A stretch of 64,000 bases of DNA, taken from contig NC_066856.1 of the NCBI RefSeq assembly GCF_001640805.2, positions 18,486,712-18,550,711 of the forward strand, written 5' to 3'. Position 1 is the first letter of the stretch. Each line of letters opens with the position of its first letter. The DNA is from Lates calcarifer. Lineage: Eukaryota > Chordata > Actinopteri > Centropomidae. The notes under the pieces are model-generated. The model ran no database searches and was not told the DNA's origin. It saw only the letters and a list, made by a program, of their open reading frames with translations. The translations under genes and the position numbers were made by a program. Positions 35,001-42,385 of this stretch are shown here, piece by piece.

Positions 35001-36595
35001 CTAGCAAAGAGCTGGATAAGTATATATAAAAAAAACAATAATCCAGTTAACATATGTTAAGCATTTGTGCACATTTAAGATAGTAGAAGGTTTAAGTGAC
35101 GTTATCAGTTAATTAAAGACTCAAATTTCATATTTAAGTGGGGTTATTTTTGCCTCTCAAATATGTATATATTATTTATTTTTGTTTGTCAGAATAACCT
35201 TGGTTATGTGAAAAGAAAACTGCATTCAAGATTTAGGATTTATTTCTTCAGAAAAGCATTTTCAAAAACGCATTTTATTAGGATTTTGAAGGCATGAAGC
35301 ACTTTAGCTCGTTGCAGAGCAGCGGCACAAAAACAGTGGGCTTACAAAAACCTAAAAAAATGGACAAACTCCTCCTTTGAAATCGGAATTATCATGTCTA
35401 TTCAAAAACAGTGAGCTCAGACTCCGAGCCAGGCAAAGATGTTTTAGCTAAATTTATTTCTCCCTCCCCAGTGGAGCAGAGTGAGTCAACCTGCTGAGCC
35501 GTCCTGCTCACAGTCACCGGTCTGCAGGGAGAGATAAAGTGGGTCCATATCAGCATCCAGGGGGAAAAAGAGAGTGTGATGCTACAGGGGCAGCTGGTGC
35601 TAATGAAGGCTAGACTTTTGCCAAAATGCAAAAAAAAAAAAAAAAAAAGAAAGAAAGAAAGAAAGAAAGAAAGCCATATTTTAATCCTGTGCCACACTGG
35701 GAGATGCTTTAGCCGGCTGCTGCTGATGCTAAGTGTTTCACATCCGTTTTCATGTTTTGAAAAAGTATGATGGTTTTATGCGTTCGTAAACCTTCATTCA
35801 TTGGTCTGACAGTGAGGCTTTTGTCTGTGTGGGGGAAAGTCAGTTGATGTTTACTGTTTTTTCTTTGAGTAATCAATCAAAAAATGATTTAAAGTGTCAA
35901 AAAAGTGAAAAATGTACCAGATAAATGACTTCAAACATGAAGTAATAAATAAAATATTAAATTCTTGGATGAAAATACAGTTTAAAGTTTGTTTTTTTTT
36001 AGCTTGACATAGATAAAATGTCCTGCTTTTCTCTACAGTATCCTAATAGTTTGTATTTTTTCTTTACAACAGTGAATGATTCTGCTCATGCTCTCCCTGC
36101 GGACTCATCGTAAGAAGCCCTATCTGTGCGACGAGGAGGAGAACGTTCACGAGAACATTGTGCGCTACGACGACGAGGGCGGCGGCGAGGAGGACACAGA
36201 GGCCTTCGACATCGCCGCCATGTGGAACCCACGGGAGGCTCACCACCACCTGGGCAAGATGAGACAGGACATGCTGCCAGAGATCGAGAGCCTGTCTCGC
36301 TACGTCCCCCAAGCCTGCGTGATGGGTGGCGGCGGCGGGGACAGCAACGTGCACGGATACGTGCTGGCGAAGCTCCTGGAGGCCGACATGGACCCGTGTG
36401 CCCCGCCGTACGACTCCCTGCAGACCTACGCCTACGAGGGCGAGGGCTCGGTCGCCGAGTCGCTCAGCTCACTCCAGTCAGGGACCTCGAACACCGACCA
36501 CGAGTACGACTATCTCAACGACTGGGGGCCTCGGTTTCAAAAAACTCGCCGAGATGTACGGCGTGCTGGAGACAAACAGTCCTCCGATGTGGTAG
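16855..36595 (+). CDS. cdh20: cadherin-20, classical type II cadherin (11 coding exons, three frame breaks as assembled)
   Basis: Calcium-dependent homophilic cell adhesion protein of the plasma membrane, linked to actin through catenins. Exons: 16855-17063, 20924-21218, 21622-21741, 24629-24796, 25979-26166, 26662-26915, 30782-30918, 32764-32885, 33442-33559, 34457-34708, 36073-36595. The precursor has a hydrophobic leader and a furin site (RVKR) before GWVWNQFFV, whose Trp2 and Trp4 define type II cadherins. Counting from that Gly, calcium-binding linkers are DINDNEP (98-104), DVNDNPP (207-213), DVDEPP (323-328) and DVNDNPP (427-433). EC5 follows with its cysteines, then a membrane segment at about 562-582 and a catenin-binding tail. 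Corrected length is about 794 residues; human CDH20 is 801 by recollection. Residue matches favour CDH20 over CDH7, and rnf152 next door agrees. As assembled it lacks an in-frame ATG and carries two surplus bases in the last exon, described under the exons. Confidence 0.94.
17282..17305. repeat. (CTG)8 microsatellite
   Basis: Eight perfect tandem GCT/CTG triplets about 220 bp downstream of the donor of coding exon 1, in an intron. It is a potentially polymorphic marker; read as protein it gives only homopolymeric frames, so it is not coding. Confidence 0.9.
20337..20395. repeat. fragment of MITE-like teleost repeat
   Basis: TTGCTTGTTTTGTCAGAAAAACTGTCTAAAACTCAAAGGTATTC, read in segments, follows the same word order as the repeat at 13681-13948. 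It abuts the Tc1-like relic directly, so one may have inserted into the other. Confidence 0.5.
20396..20690 (-). mobile_element. Tc1/mariner-superfamily transposase relic
   Basis: The minus-strand reading has a QHSKPK...SKTTKG-like region and then [21 protein letters not shown]. This matches in order the Tc1 transposase C-terminal block 'QSPDLNPIEHVFHLLKxxLK', including part of the DDE-region glutamate context. The DP(N)LNP core is altered (HDLGPTEH), there is no intact N-terminal DNA-binding domain, and no terminal inverted repeats are obvious. It is a dead fragment inside a cdh20 intron. Only the C-terminal 80 or so residues are represented. Confidence 0.7.
20924..21218 (+). CDS. cdh20: cdh20 coding exon 2: most of EC1, start of EC2
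   Basis: The acceptor is CCCCACAG at 20923 and the donor is ATAG|GTAAGC at 21219; it enters at phase 0 and leaves at phase 1. It encodes [14 protein letters not shown], the LDRE motif and the calcium-binding linker DINDNEPRF, then [13 protein letters not shown] at the start of EC2. Every landmark of type II EC1 is present and the frame is unbroken. Confidence 0.96.
21219..21621 (+). other. cdh20: cdh20 intron 403 bp
   Basis: A short intron with a (CTTC)n-like pyrimidine tract at about 21564-21595 just before the acceptor. Nothing else was recognised. Confidence 0.9.
21622..21741 (+). CDS. cdh20: cdh20 coding exon 3: EC2
   Basis: The acceptor is CCCAG at 21621 and the donor is ACCG|GTACGA at 21742; phase 1 on both sides. 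It encodes [17 protein letters not shown], with the [10 protein letters not shown] calcium-binding stretch, then [19 protein letters not shown]. This is among the most conserved exons of type II cadherins. Length 120 bp, frame intact. Confidence 0.96.
22425..22640. repeat. inverted-repeat (MITE-like) element, copy 1
   Basis: Left arm: AAAGCTAGAGCCAGGAGG, then GTTAGCTTAGCATAAAG. Right arm, about 100 bp later: CTTTATGCTAAGCTAACC, then TTGGCTCTAGCTCC. The arms are near-perfect reverse complements. The flanking words (GACATGAGTGGTATGGTGCTTCTTATCTCA, read in pieces) match a very common teleost element. A related long inverted-repeat copy lies at 58520-59240. Confidence 0.75.
22820..23130 (+). mobile_element. 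Tc1/mariner-like DNA transposon relic
   Basis: The plus-strand frame gives [18 protein letters not shown], closely matching the transposase motif 'SPDLNPIEHLWDELEHR'. Downstream words (TGGCTGAAAGAGAACAAATCC, then TGCAGCCAGGTTCC) and the end TACTTTTGTCCACAGAGTGTA match a familiar teleost Tc1-like element. The N-terminal two thirds of the transposase and the 5' terminal repeat are missing, so the copy is internally deleted and dead. Confidence 0.75.
23750..24115. repeat. tandem triplication, 134-bp unit
   Basis: Three consecutive copies of a unit containing CCATGtG/gGGAAnCAAC, CTACAATCCTTTACTCAAG and TTTCAGTTTTAGTCCAAACT. The CCATG anchor occurs at 23764, 23898 and 24032, exactly 134 bp apart each time. 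The copies differ by scattered substitutions but almost no indels. It lies in a cdh20 intron and has no coding capacity. Confidence 0.9.
24629..24796 (+). CDS. cdh20: cdh20 coding exon 4: end of EC2
   Basis: The acceptor is CCTCAG at 24628 and the donor is CAGA|GTAAGC at 24797; phase 1 in and out. It encodes [32 protein letters not shown] and the calcium linker DVNDNPPMF. The [12 protein letters not shown] segment is the CDH20 version; CDH7 differs here by recollection. Frame intact. Confidence 0.96.
24797..25978 (+). other. cdh20: cdh20 intron 1.2 kb
   Basis: Contains a fragment of the MITE-like repeat at 24983-25068 and a C-rich, pyrimidine-biased stretch at 25260-25620. No exon is recognised. 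Confidence 0.85.
25979..26166 (+). CDS. cdh20: cdh20 coding exon 5: first half of EC3
   Basis: The acceptor is CCTCAG at 25978 and the donor is AAAAAG|GTACTA at 26167; phase 1 in, phase 0 out. It encodes [17 protein letters not shown], the [12 protein letters not shown] calcium-coordinating region, and FDISTDP...GIITVKK. Frame intact. Confidence 0.96.
26167..26661 (+). other. cdh20: cdh20 intron 495 bp
   Basis: AT-rich, with no repeats or other features recognised. The open frame running from 26527 into exon 6 is intronic up to the acceptor. Confidence 0.9.
26662..26915 (+). CDS. cdh20: cdh20 coding exon 6: end of EC3, start of EC4
   Basis: The acceptor is CCTCCAG at 26661 and the donor is GTGAG|GTGAGG at 26916; phase 0 in, phase 2 out. 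It encodes [19 protein letters not shown], the linker [11 protein letters not shown] (the variant EC3-EC4 calcium site typical of type II cadherins) and DPDAANNTV. Frame intact. GC content is much higher than in the flanking introns. Confidence 0.96.
27180..27600. repeat. dispersed teleost repeat, copy A of a direct pair
   Basis: It contains TATTTATAGCTTTTA, ATACTCCATTACAAGCAAAAGTCATG and TTACTTAGGTAAAG, as in the well-known teleost repeat with 'AAAAATACTCCATTACAAGTAAAAGTC'. Homology with 29485-29870 continues beyond that core through TAAATATTAATGCAGAACAACTTATT, TTTTCTGGCTCTGCT and CAGGAGGGGGCAG. The two copies are therefore one longer element or a segmental duplication in direct orientation. 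Confidence 0.75.
28155..28360. mobile_element. LINE-like retrotransposon fragment 1
   Basis: Ordered words match an abundant teleost non-LTR element: CCAAGTCCTCCAGCTCCTC, GGGGGGATCCTGATTTGTTCCCAGGCCAG (in pieces), CAGTCTCCTTCCAGTTGGACATGCC and TGGAATATATACCTC. It is heavily diverged and open only by chance. A second fragment of the same family in the same orientation is at 62648-62822. I cannot name the clade with certainty. Confidence 0.65.
28505..28620. repeat. fold-back element (palindromic arms)
   Basis: The left arm GAAGGAATCCCGACCTAAAAA...CTGAGCTAACGTTAGC and the right arm GCTGAGCTTGTTTCTAGATTGGGATTTCTTC are imperfect reverse complements separated by a few bases. The reverse complement of the left arm also matches 46530-46580, so the element belongs to a family with another copy in the window. 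Confidence 0.7.
29074..29099. repeat. (AC)n microsatellite
   Basis: About 13 tandem CA dinucleotides in the intron between coding exons 6 and 7. Confidence 0.9.
29485..29870. repeat. dispersed teleost repeat, copy B of a direct pair
   Basis: Contains TTTACTTCAGTAAAAGTACTAGTACTCCATTACAAGC (in pieces), TTACTTAGGTAAAGTACAGGAGTATTAATGC, TAAATATTAATGCAGAACAACTTATT, TTTTCTGGCTCTGCTGGTGTAACAC and CAGCAGGGGGCAGGAG. It is in the same order and orientation as 27180-27600, about 2.3 kb away. Confidence 0.75.
30394..30431. repeat. (CTC)n trinucleotide repeat
   Basis: A run of about 12 CTC triplets, giving poly-leucine or poly-glutamate in chance frames. It is about 350 bp upstream of coding exon 7 and not part of any exon. 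Confidence 0.9.
30782..30918 (+). CDS. cdh20: cdh20 coding exon 7: EC4
   Basis: The acceptor is GTCGCCAG at 30781 and the donor is GATGA|GTACGT at 30919; phase 2 in, phase 1 out. It encodes [33 protein letters not shown] and ITILAMEM. Frame intact. Confidence 0.95.
30961..31095. repeat. degenerate 'tatgagaataaagt' array, part 1
   Basis: Repeated variants of ATGAGAATAAAGTTGTA, TTTTAxGTGAAAAGT and ATAAATCACTGTATCATGAGAAT, spaced irregularly. The same words form the larger block at 31680-32130. Recognisable as a teleost AT-rich minisatellite type; the unit is too eroded for an exact period. Confidence 0.7.
31680..32130. repeat. degenerate 'tatgagaataaagt' array, part 2
   Basis: At least eight recurrences of ATTATGAG or ATGAGAAT interleaved with GTGATTTxAGAGAAxAATxATGATATTATGAGAA-type words over 450 bp. 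A further single unit, GATATTATGAGAATAATGACG, occurs at about 33296-33316. Confidence 0.75.
32764..32885 (+). CDS. cdh20: cdh20 coding exon 8: end of EC4, start of EC5
   Basis: The acceptor is TAATGCAG at 32763 and the donor is GGACAG|GTATGG at 32885/32886; phase 1 in, phase 0 out. It encodes [16 protein letters not shown], the calcium linker DVNDNPPLL, and [14 protein letters not shown], where the VCENAKAGQ stretch matches CDH20. Note the Leu-Leu after DVNDNPP where family members have an E-F or similar. Frame intact. Confidence 0.95.
32886..33441 (+). other. cdh20: cdh20 intron 556 bp
   Basis: AT-rich, with one isolated unit of the tatgagaata array near 33296. Nothing else was recognised. 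Confidence 0.9.
33442..33559 (+). CDS. cdh20: cdh20 coding exon 9: EC5
   Basis: The acceptor is GAATGCAG at 33441 and the donor is CCAAG|GTAGAC at 33560; phase 0 in, phase 1 out. It encodes [16 protein letters not shown] and then [17 protein letters not shown], both close to CDH20. Frame intact. Confidence 0.96.
33560..34456 (+). other. cdh20: cdh20 intron carrying a tRNA gene
   Basis: An 897-bp intron. It contains a complete tRNA-Glu gene at 33803-33874 in the same orientation as the host gene. The rest is AT-rich and unassigned. The open frame from 34225 to the acceptor at 34456 is intronic read-through. Confidence 0.9.
33803..33874 (+). tRNA. tRNA-Glu (anticodon TTC)
   Basis: A 72-base cloverleaf. 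The acceptor arms TCCCATA/TATGGGA pair fully with discriminator A. The anticodon stem CCTGG/CCAGG encloses the loop TTTTCAC, placing anticodon TTC at 33836-33838. The T-arm is CCCGG/CCGGG-type with loop TTCAACT. The internal Pol III promoter is intact: A box TGGTCTAGCGG (33810-33820) and B box GGTTCAACTCC. A TTTT terminator lies at 33880-33883. The body is nearly identical to vertebrate tRNA-Glu(TTC) as I know it; the differences are a compensated base pair in the acceptor stem and A for G in the T loop. It lies in a cdh20 intron on the sense strand and is probably transcribed independently by Pol III. Confidence 0.97.
34457..34708 (+). CDS. cdh20: cdh20 coding exon 10: end of EC5 and start of membrane segment
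   Basis: The acceptor is CTTCCCAG at 34456 and the donor is TTGG|GTGAGT at 34709; phase 1 in, phase 1 out. It encodes [31 protein letters not shown], the cysteine cluster [18 protein letters not shown] that closes EC5, and [15 protein letters not shown], the first half of the transmembrane helix. Frame intact. Confidence 0.96.
34709..36072 (+). other. cdh20: cdh20 intron 1.4 kb
   Basis: AT-rich. It includes poly-A and (AAAG)n at about 35630-35673 and a poly-A run at about 34974-34991. No further exon was found. The acceptor CTTTACAACAG ends at 36072. Confidence 0.85.
35630..35673. repeat. poly-A followed by (AAAG)n
   Basis: A run of about 19 As followed by six or more AAAG units, a simple repeat in the last cdh20 intron. 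Confidence 0.9.
36073..36595 (+). CDS. cdh20: cdh20 coding exon 11: rest of membrane segment and cytoplasmic tail, with two surplus bases
   Basis: The main frame (from 36076) reads [16 protein letters not shown], then [18 protein letters not shown] and [14 protein letters not shown] (juxtamembrane, p120-catenin region), then [29 protein letters not shown] and SLSSLQSG...[11 protein letters not shown] (beta-catenin region). Two problems arise. Splicing G from exon 10 to TG at 36073 enters one frame off and meets TAA at 36111-36113; dropping one A of 36075-36076 restores a segment of exactly the family length. After GPRF (36535-36544, in TTTCAAAAAA) the frame slips again; the next frame gives KKLAEMYG and ends in MW with TAG at 36593-36595, the family ending. 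Without the second correction the frame runs to 36621 with an unrelated tail. Confidence 0.9.
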
Positions 36596-38020
36596 AACTC
36601 CTGAAACCTTTGCCTTTTTAATCTTGAGCTACGCCGACACAAAAATTTGACACAAAAACACATCTGAGAAGCGACACGAACGGACAAAAACGTGTGCGAG
36701 GAAGACACGATAAAGCCAGGATGTGCTCGCGTCCACATCTGTGACTGTTAGCACTTGAATTCCTGCCGAAGCCTCGATTCTCCACAGCCTTGGAGGCCTG
36801 AGATGCCCCCAGCAGCAGCAGTGTGAGCTGGTTTTTAAATCTCCCCCCAGAGATGGGGCTTGGATTGGCGGCCTCATGGGGGGCTACCGCAAAAAAGGAA
36901 CAGCTTCAAAGCACATGTTAACTCCTGCCTGACCCAGCCACAGGCAGAGCCCCCTTTGGTTCAAAGTGTTTTTTTGCCAGAGATGAAAAACAAAGAGGGG
37001 GCCGGGACTATTTAACTCACAGCAGCACGGGGAGACAAACTCTGAAATGCTAATCCACTGCTCTGAGTTTGTGCTTTTATACACGACAACTCCAGAGGAA
37101 AGAAATCGAAGAGTCATCGCTGAAAATCGGAGGCGTGTTCCTTGTTTTTCCTTTCATCTGTGGGCAGGTCTTAATTTATTTCTTCGTTCAACGTGCTGTA
37201 ATTTATATTTTTTGCTAACTTATTTGGGTACTTTAAAAAACCGACACTGTACTTAAACTGCCGCACACATATTTGTTGTAACATGATGATGTAAACTGCC
37301 CTTGTTTTCAGTCTATGTGCAAAAAAAAAAAAAAAATCTCCAAGGAGATAGCGATGCTGTAATCCCATGTGGGGATTTCCAGGTTTATTGTATTATCATT
37401 TTTGTATGTTTTTTTAAGCTCTTTGTATTGTAACTCCCAAAAAACACGAAGCAGTTCATGAGGAGACGAGGGAAGCCATCCCCATCCACCAACCACCCCA
37501 CCCGTACGTGGAGGAGCACACGACCGAGTCGCCTTTCATTTTGGATCCACCACCGTGCCAACAAGAGTCCGACGGCTAGTCGAGGCTTGATCTGTCCCGT
37601 TAAGTGTTGTTTTTCCTGCCGCCACACAAAATGTGGCTTAAATCCTCCAATCCTGTGGACTTACAGAGACGTTGATAATCTGCATTAAGTGCCAAATGTA
37701 AAAAGGACAGCAACAACAACAAAAAAAGAAAAAGTTGGGGGAAAAAAACGTGCTAAACACAAACACCAAAAGACAAAAAAAAAGGATTTTACAAACTGGG
37801 AAGGTACATTTTGATAATTCGACCGGGTGGAGTTTACTTGAAATCTATGTGGTCAGTCATGCTACAGTAAAGTGGTATGTGAATGTAGATATTTTTTGTA
37901 TTCTTGGTAATAAAAAAAAGCTAAAAAATGACGCCTGCCTCTCTGTTGTCGCAGAAAAAGGATCCTCTCTGAACATTTCAGAGTAGTTTGGAATAATAAA
38001 ACTGCTTCTTCTATTATGCA
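36596..38020 (+). other. cdh20: cdh20 3' UTR (extent inferred)
   Basis: Non-coding sequence after the stop codon, with AATAAA hexamers at 37909-37914 and 37995-38000. Either is a reasonable polyadenylation signal for the plus-strand gene. A poly-A run at 37321-37336 is genomic. A third hexamer near 38275 could give a longer form. No transcript evidence is available. Confidence 0.55.
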
Positions 38021-38854
38021 ATCCCCTGAAGCATGACAGAAATGTAAGTCCTTCAAAAGATAAAGCAGCTATTTAAATTCGCAATCATATGGTAAATTGT
38101 CCTCCAAAGTGTTATTGCAGATGATTCAGTTTTCATTACAGTCCCCCCTCCTCCTTCTCAAAGTACTTAATTTGCGTGACTTATTTTGTTTTGCAGTGAT
38201 AATGCTTAGCGTTGATTAAAAGCTCACCCCTCCTCTCCCACCTTCTGTACCTGAGCCTCGAGCCTTCTCACAAAATAAAAAAAACGTTCCATCTGATTGC
38301 ATTCACTGTAACATTCAGACGAATGAATAGAATATTTGCCAATGGGAATCAATTATAAACAAGAGGCTCGGCTTAATTGCTTGTGTCAATCAAAAACGAT
38401 GCCAATGAAGGACGGGAGAGGCGAAAGAAAAAAAAAGAGAGGAAAGAAACGAGCGATGATCTGCGCCCAGATCATATTTTCCACTGCTTTGGATTTCCCA
38501 TTTCCATTATCAAAAACAAATAGCAGAGAAATAACTCTGAAACCAGTGGCTCTGGCTCACCTGCTGGGTGGCATTCAGCGGTGAAATTGCACAGAAGACG
38601 AGCCTGTAATATTCCCCAAGATTTAAAATTTTTCACTTAAATGGCTTCGCAATCTTCTGCACGCTGAGCCGAACGTCTTGCAATTACACACCGGGGATTT
38701 TTCTCTTAATTTGTCTTTACAGTCAGCAAAGGCTTTTAAAATGTTTGTGTCACTCATTTTCCCTAATCAGATCAGCGTCAACACTTTTAAGACAACAATT
38801 TTAAAACATTCGCGAAGCTAAACTGCAAAATCGTTCCATGGCGAATTTCAGTGT

Positions 38855-38998
38855 TTCGCCAGGAAACAGGAAGTTGTTGCAACTCAAACAAACACTGTCC
38901 AATCTGCACCAAACTTTGCATATTTTGATAAGACCTGAACACAACTGCATGCCAGTATTCAATCACTGTAACAGCGCCACCTACTGGCAACAGGAAAT
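38855..38998. repeat. dispersed teleost repeat with 'AGCGCCACCTACTGGC'
   Basis: CAGGAAACAGGAAGTTG, CAATCTGCACCAAACTTTGCATAT and AACAGCGCCACCTACTGGCAACAGGAA occur in the order seen in an abundant teleost repeat. No coding potential. Confidence 0.6.
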
Positions 38999-39054
38999 GA
39001 TAGTTTATCTGCCTACCAGGTTAAAGTCAGACAAGCACAGATAAATTGCAGAAA

Positions 39055-39300
39055 AGTCCGTCACAGTTTCCCAGCAACCACTGGATTTTCTTTTGTTATT
39101 TTGTTTGAAAACTTAAAAACTCAAAAATGGTTTCAGTTCATGATAATGAGTTGGAAAAAATCCTCACAATGGAAGTGCAAACTTTGCAAAAATTCTGGCG
39201 TTTATTTGAACTAAAAGGATTAATTGCTGATTAAAATTCTTTACTTTCTTGATCCGCTAAAAGATTAATGGACTAATCATTTCAGTTGGAGTTTTTGTGT
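39055..39300. repeat. degenerate MITE-like repeat fragment
   Basis: GTCACAGTTTCCCAGCAACC and the later GATTAATTGCTGATTAAAATTC...AATGGACTAATCATTTCAG resemble the ends of the repeat at 13681-13948 and 63155-63345. Diverged, so assigned with moderate doubt. Confidence 0.4.
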
Positions 39301-42091
39301 GTGTGAAAGAAAGTTTTCGGGAGGAGACGTTGGGGTTTTATTATTCTGTGAATGTTATTCTCAAACTCTTCAAGCGCTTCTTCAAGTCAAAGACGAGGAG
39401 GATCTGCGCTCGCTGTGACCTTATTCCCATCACTTCCTCGCCGTAAATCTCTCAAGAGTGTGGAGCTCGTGTCCTGCAGCCTCTTTCCTCCTCAGTGCCC
39501 TTCCCTTGGCATAAATTAAATCCTAACAACCCCCTCATGTTCAGATGCCCCCCTCCTCCCTCCAGTTTTGCCCCCTTTGCCAGCCTCTCCATTGCCAATC
39601 CAGGAAAAAGTCACCAAGGGGGTAATTTGTCTTAAGCTCCGCTGCTTCTTCTAACAGATGACGGAGCTCGAACGGTGGAAGATAATAAGGAGCCCTCTTC
39701 CGGCTCTAATCCTGCTGAGGGTAAAACCACAGCAGAACCCAGTGAATCATCCCCGTCCAACCCTCCTAATGCGAAGTGGAAAAACACACTCTTGCTCTGC
39801 TGGAAATTGAGGGGCGGAAAAAAAGAAAAGGCAAACTCCAGGCCCTGGGAGAGACGAGCAGGTCCAACCCGTTTGACATGTGGAGTTAGAGAGCGAAACA
39901 CAGACCCCAAATCGCTGCAGGGTTTTCTCTCTCTGATCCTCTTCTTATCTCTCCACCTCTTTCAGCTTCACACTTATTCTGTTTTTGCACTTGTTTCTTT
40001 CCTCCTCTCCTCCATCTCTGTCTTTCCCCAGTCTCCTCAGCCTCGGCTCATGAGTGCAGCGATGGGTTATTCCCGCTTTATCGCCTTAAGCTTTTCTTTT
40101 TTTTTGATTGCCGTCAGGCTCCTTTTTGCTGTGAGAACAGAGCGGTCTCCTGAGCGAGCCGGCATCATTGGGAGGTCTCAGAGGTTTACAGTAACTCCAC
40201 ACTGCAGCTGCAAGACGTTTGCTTTGTTTCCTAATTAAATCATGAGTGCTAACTGGCTGTTTCTGCAGAGTTAGGGTTAGTTTCAAGCCGAAATCTTCTG
40301 GGTTCCTTTTTCAGACATTCAGACGGATTAAAAATCATGACATGGGTGGCACAAATTAAAAAAAAAAACAAAATATTGCTCAAGTTTTTATGTTTGACTG
40401 AGGTAAAAAAGTTAGTTTATCAACAAAAACGAATAAAGAATGACGTATGTGAAGCATGTGACTTGAAAGTCCACTGGAGAGATGATACCGGACATCAGAT
40501 TTGTGTGGAGCAACAAGATTGTGAAGTTCCTCAAATTAAAACACGAATTAAATGTCACATTTCCATCACGTTTCCTTGATAAACCAACTAATCTTTTAAC
40601 AGCAGGGGATGGAAACCTGGATTTCTTCCCATTTTCTTTTGCAGAATTTCTGGAAATTGAGTCAAAATTTGCACACATTTTTTAAATCAAAAGATATTTT
40701 AGACCAGATAGAAAACAGTTCACATCTATGTGGGCCTTTAGCTGCCTCAGTTCACACTGACGTCCCCTGTTCGCCTTATTTTTATCAGGAAGTATATGTT
40801 TTAATTAACTGTGCAAACATTAAAGCAGAAAGGTTAAATGTTAGTCACATTAAATGCATTTTTTTTTTAATCAAGATATCAAGTACAAAACAGACATCTT
40901 TCTCTTTGAAAACTGTGCATCAGGTAGCAAAAAACCCTGACATTTATTCAGATTAAAACACCACAGATTATTACTTGAAACATCTGTCATTTCATGGATC
41001 CCTGTCAACTGGCACCTTTTTGATAACAGCTCTTCCCCTGGAGCCAAAAAATCAAATGCAGCATCAAAGCATTGCTCATCCCTGCTACTTCAAGAGTAAA
41101 GACACTAACACTGAAGCATCCTCTTGTGGCAGAAACACATGCTTTTCTGTCTTGTGCCTTCGTCTTAGAGCCTGCATCTGCAAATTGAAACGAAGCAGCG
41201 GGGCGGACCAAGGTGGGACACGACGCAGGAGGTGTTAACTACAGCCGTGGAAGGCAGTGGATTAAGAAGGAGAGGGAGAAATAAAAAATATCCACACCTT
41301 ACTGCTCTTAATCCGCCCTCTTTCTCATCCTCTCTGCCGATGACCAATTTCTTTGGTTGGGGGAAAAGGACCCCAAGTCTTTCTGAGAAGAGTGAAGCTG
41401 ACAAATTGGACTCGACAACACAGTGTATTACAGATCCGGGACCCTTACAACGAATGCCACTTTCTAGAAATAGAAAAACTGCAAGGGGACAGGAAGGAAA
41501 GCGATGGCTTTGAGTGTCGAGAGCAGGTAAATATGAAGTGTTTGTCAAATCAGAGCTGGACTCAGGGTACGGTCACATATCGCTCTGGCTGTGATAGAGT
41601 TCTTATTGCACTGCCAATCCCTGTAGGACTGTGTGTTTACCAGCTTTCTTTATTTCCTGAGAGCCTAGAGATTGAGAACAGATGTGGATGTGTCTGTGTG
41701 GGTGAAATAGGCCCATTTAGTCTTGTTTTGAGTTCTGGCTTCTCAGAGAAATCTTTCTCCTGCGGGATTAAAGCAACAAAATGTGAGTTTTGGCGAGCAA
41801 CAGCGCCCTCTGCAGCCACGAGTGGTGATTCATGTACAGAAAACGAAGCCGAACAGTGTATATATTACCCATGATCCCCGGTTTCTGGAGCAGGAAGTGC
41901 CGTCGCCCACACCAAACTCCATTAAAAAATCTCGATATTTTCCAAGTTTCCTGACTGGATATCAGAGATGAACACCAGTTTTTAACAACTTCTACAGTTC
42001 AGCATTAATCTTGAACTCACTGGGCCTGATTCTAGCAGTATTTCAAGGTTAAATGTTCCATAATGTTACTTTAAATAACAATATGTATATA

Positions 42092-42114
42092 CATATATAT
42101 ATATATATATATAT
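42092..42114. repeat. (AT)n microsatellite
   Basis: About 11 tandem AT units in the intergenic region. Confidence 0.85.
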
Positions 42115-42345
42115 CTATCTCAGTTAATTAAACTTTAAAGGAGGGAATGGGTTGCTCAGAGTGAGGTTGTGCTGCTCTGGTTGATTCAAATCTGCCACGT
42201 GCAGATGGTCTGCAGGTTTCCATTTCAACCGGTCGCCTCTGCAGGTGATTCTACTGAAGGTGATTTCTACTTGAGGAAGTCCTAATCAGTGAAATCAGCA
42301 GGTGGAGTCTTAGAATGGAGGTTTAGATTAAATCCAGCTACACAG

Positions 42346-42350
<5 letters not shown>

Positions 42351-42382
<32 letters not shown>
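42351..42382. repeat. (TC)16 microsatellite
   Basis: Sixteen perfect TC units, intergenic. Confidence 0.92.

Positions 42383-42385
<3 letters not shown>

Noticed and set aside
36126..36650. 174-codon plus-strand frame overlapping cdh20 exon 11
   Set aside because: Arg-rich shadow of the GC-rich cadherin tail in another frame; the conserved motifs lie in the 36076 frame.
39675..40238. 187-codon plus-strand open frame downstream of cdh20
   Set aside because: No family resemblance and no splice sites; the second half is a pyrimidine-rich stretch giving Leu/Phe/Ser by composition.
41353..41874. 173-codon plus-strand open frame
   Set aside because: No motif, not exon-like; part of it overlaps a short 'cagcgccctctgcag' repeat-like stretch.
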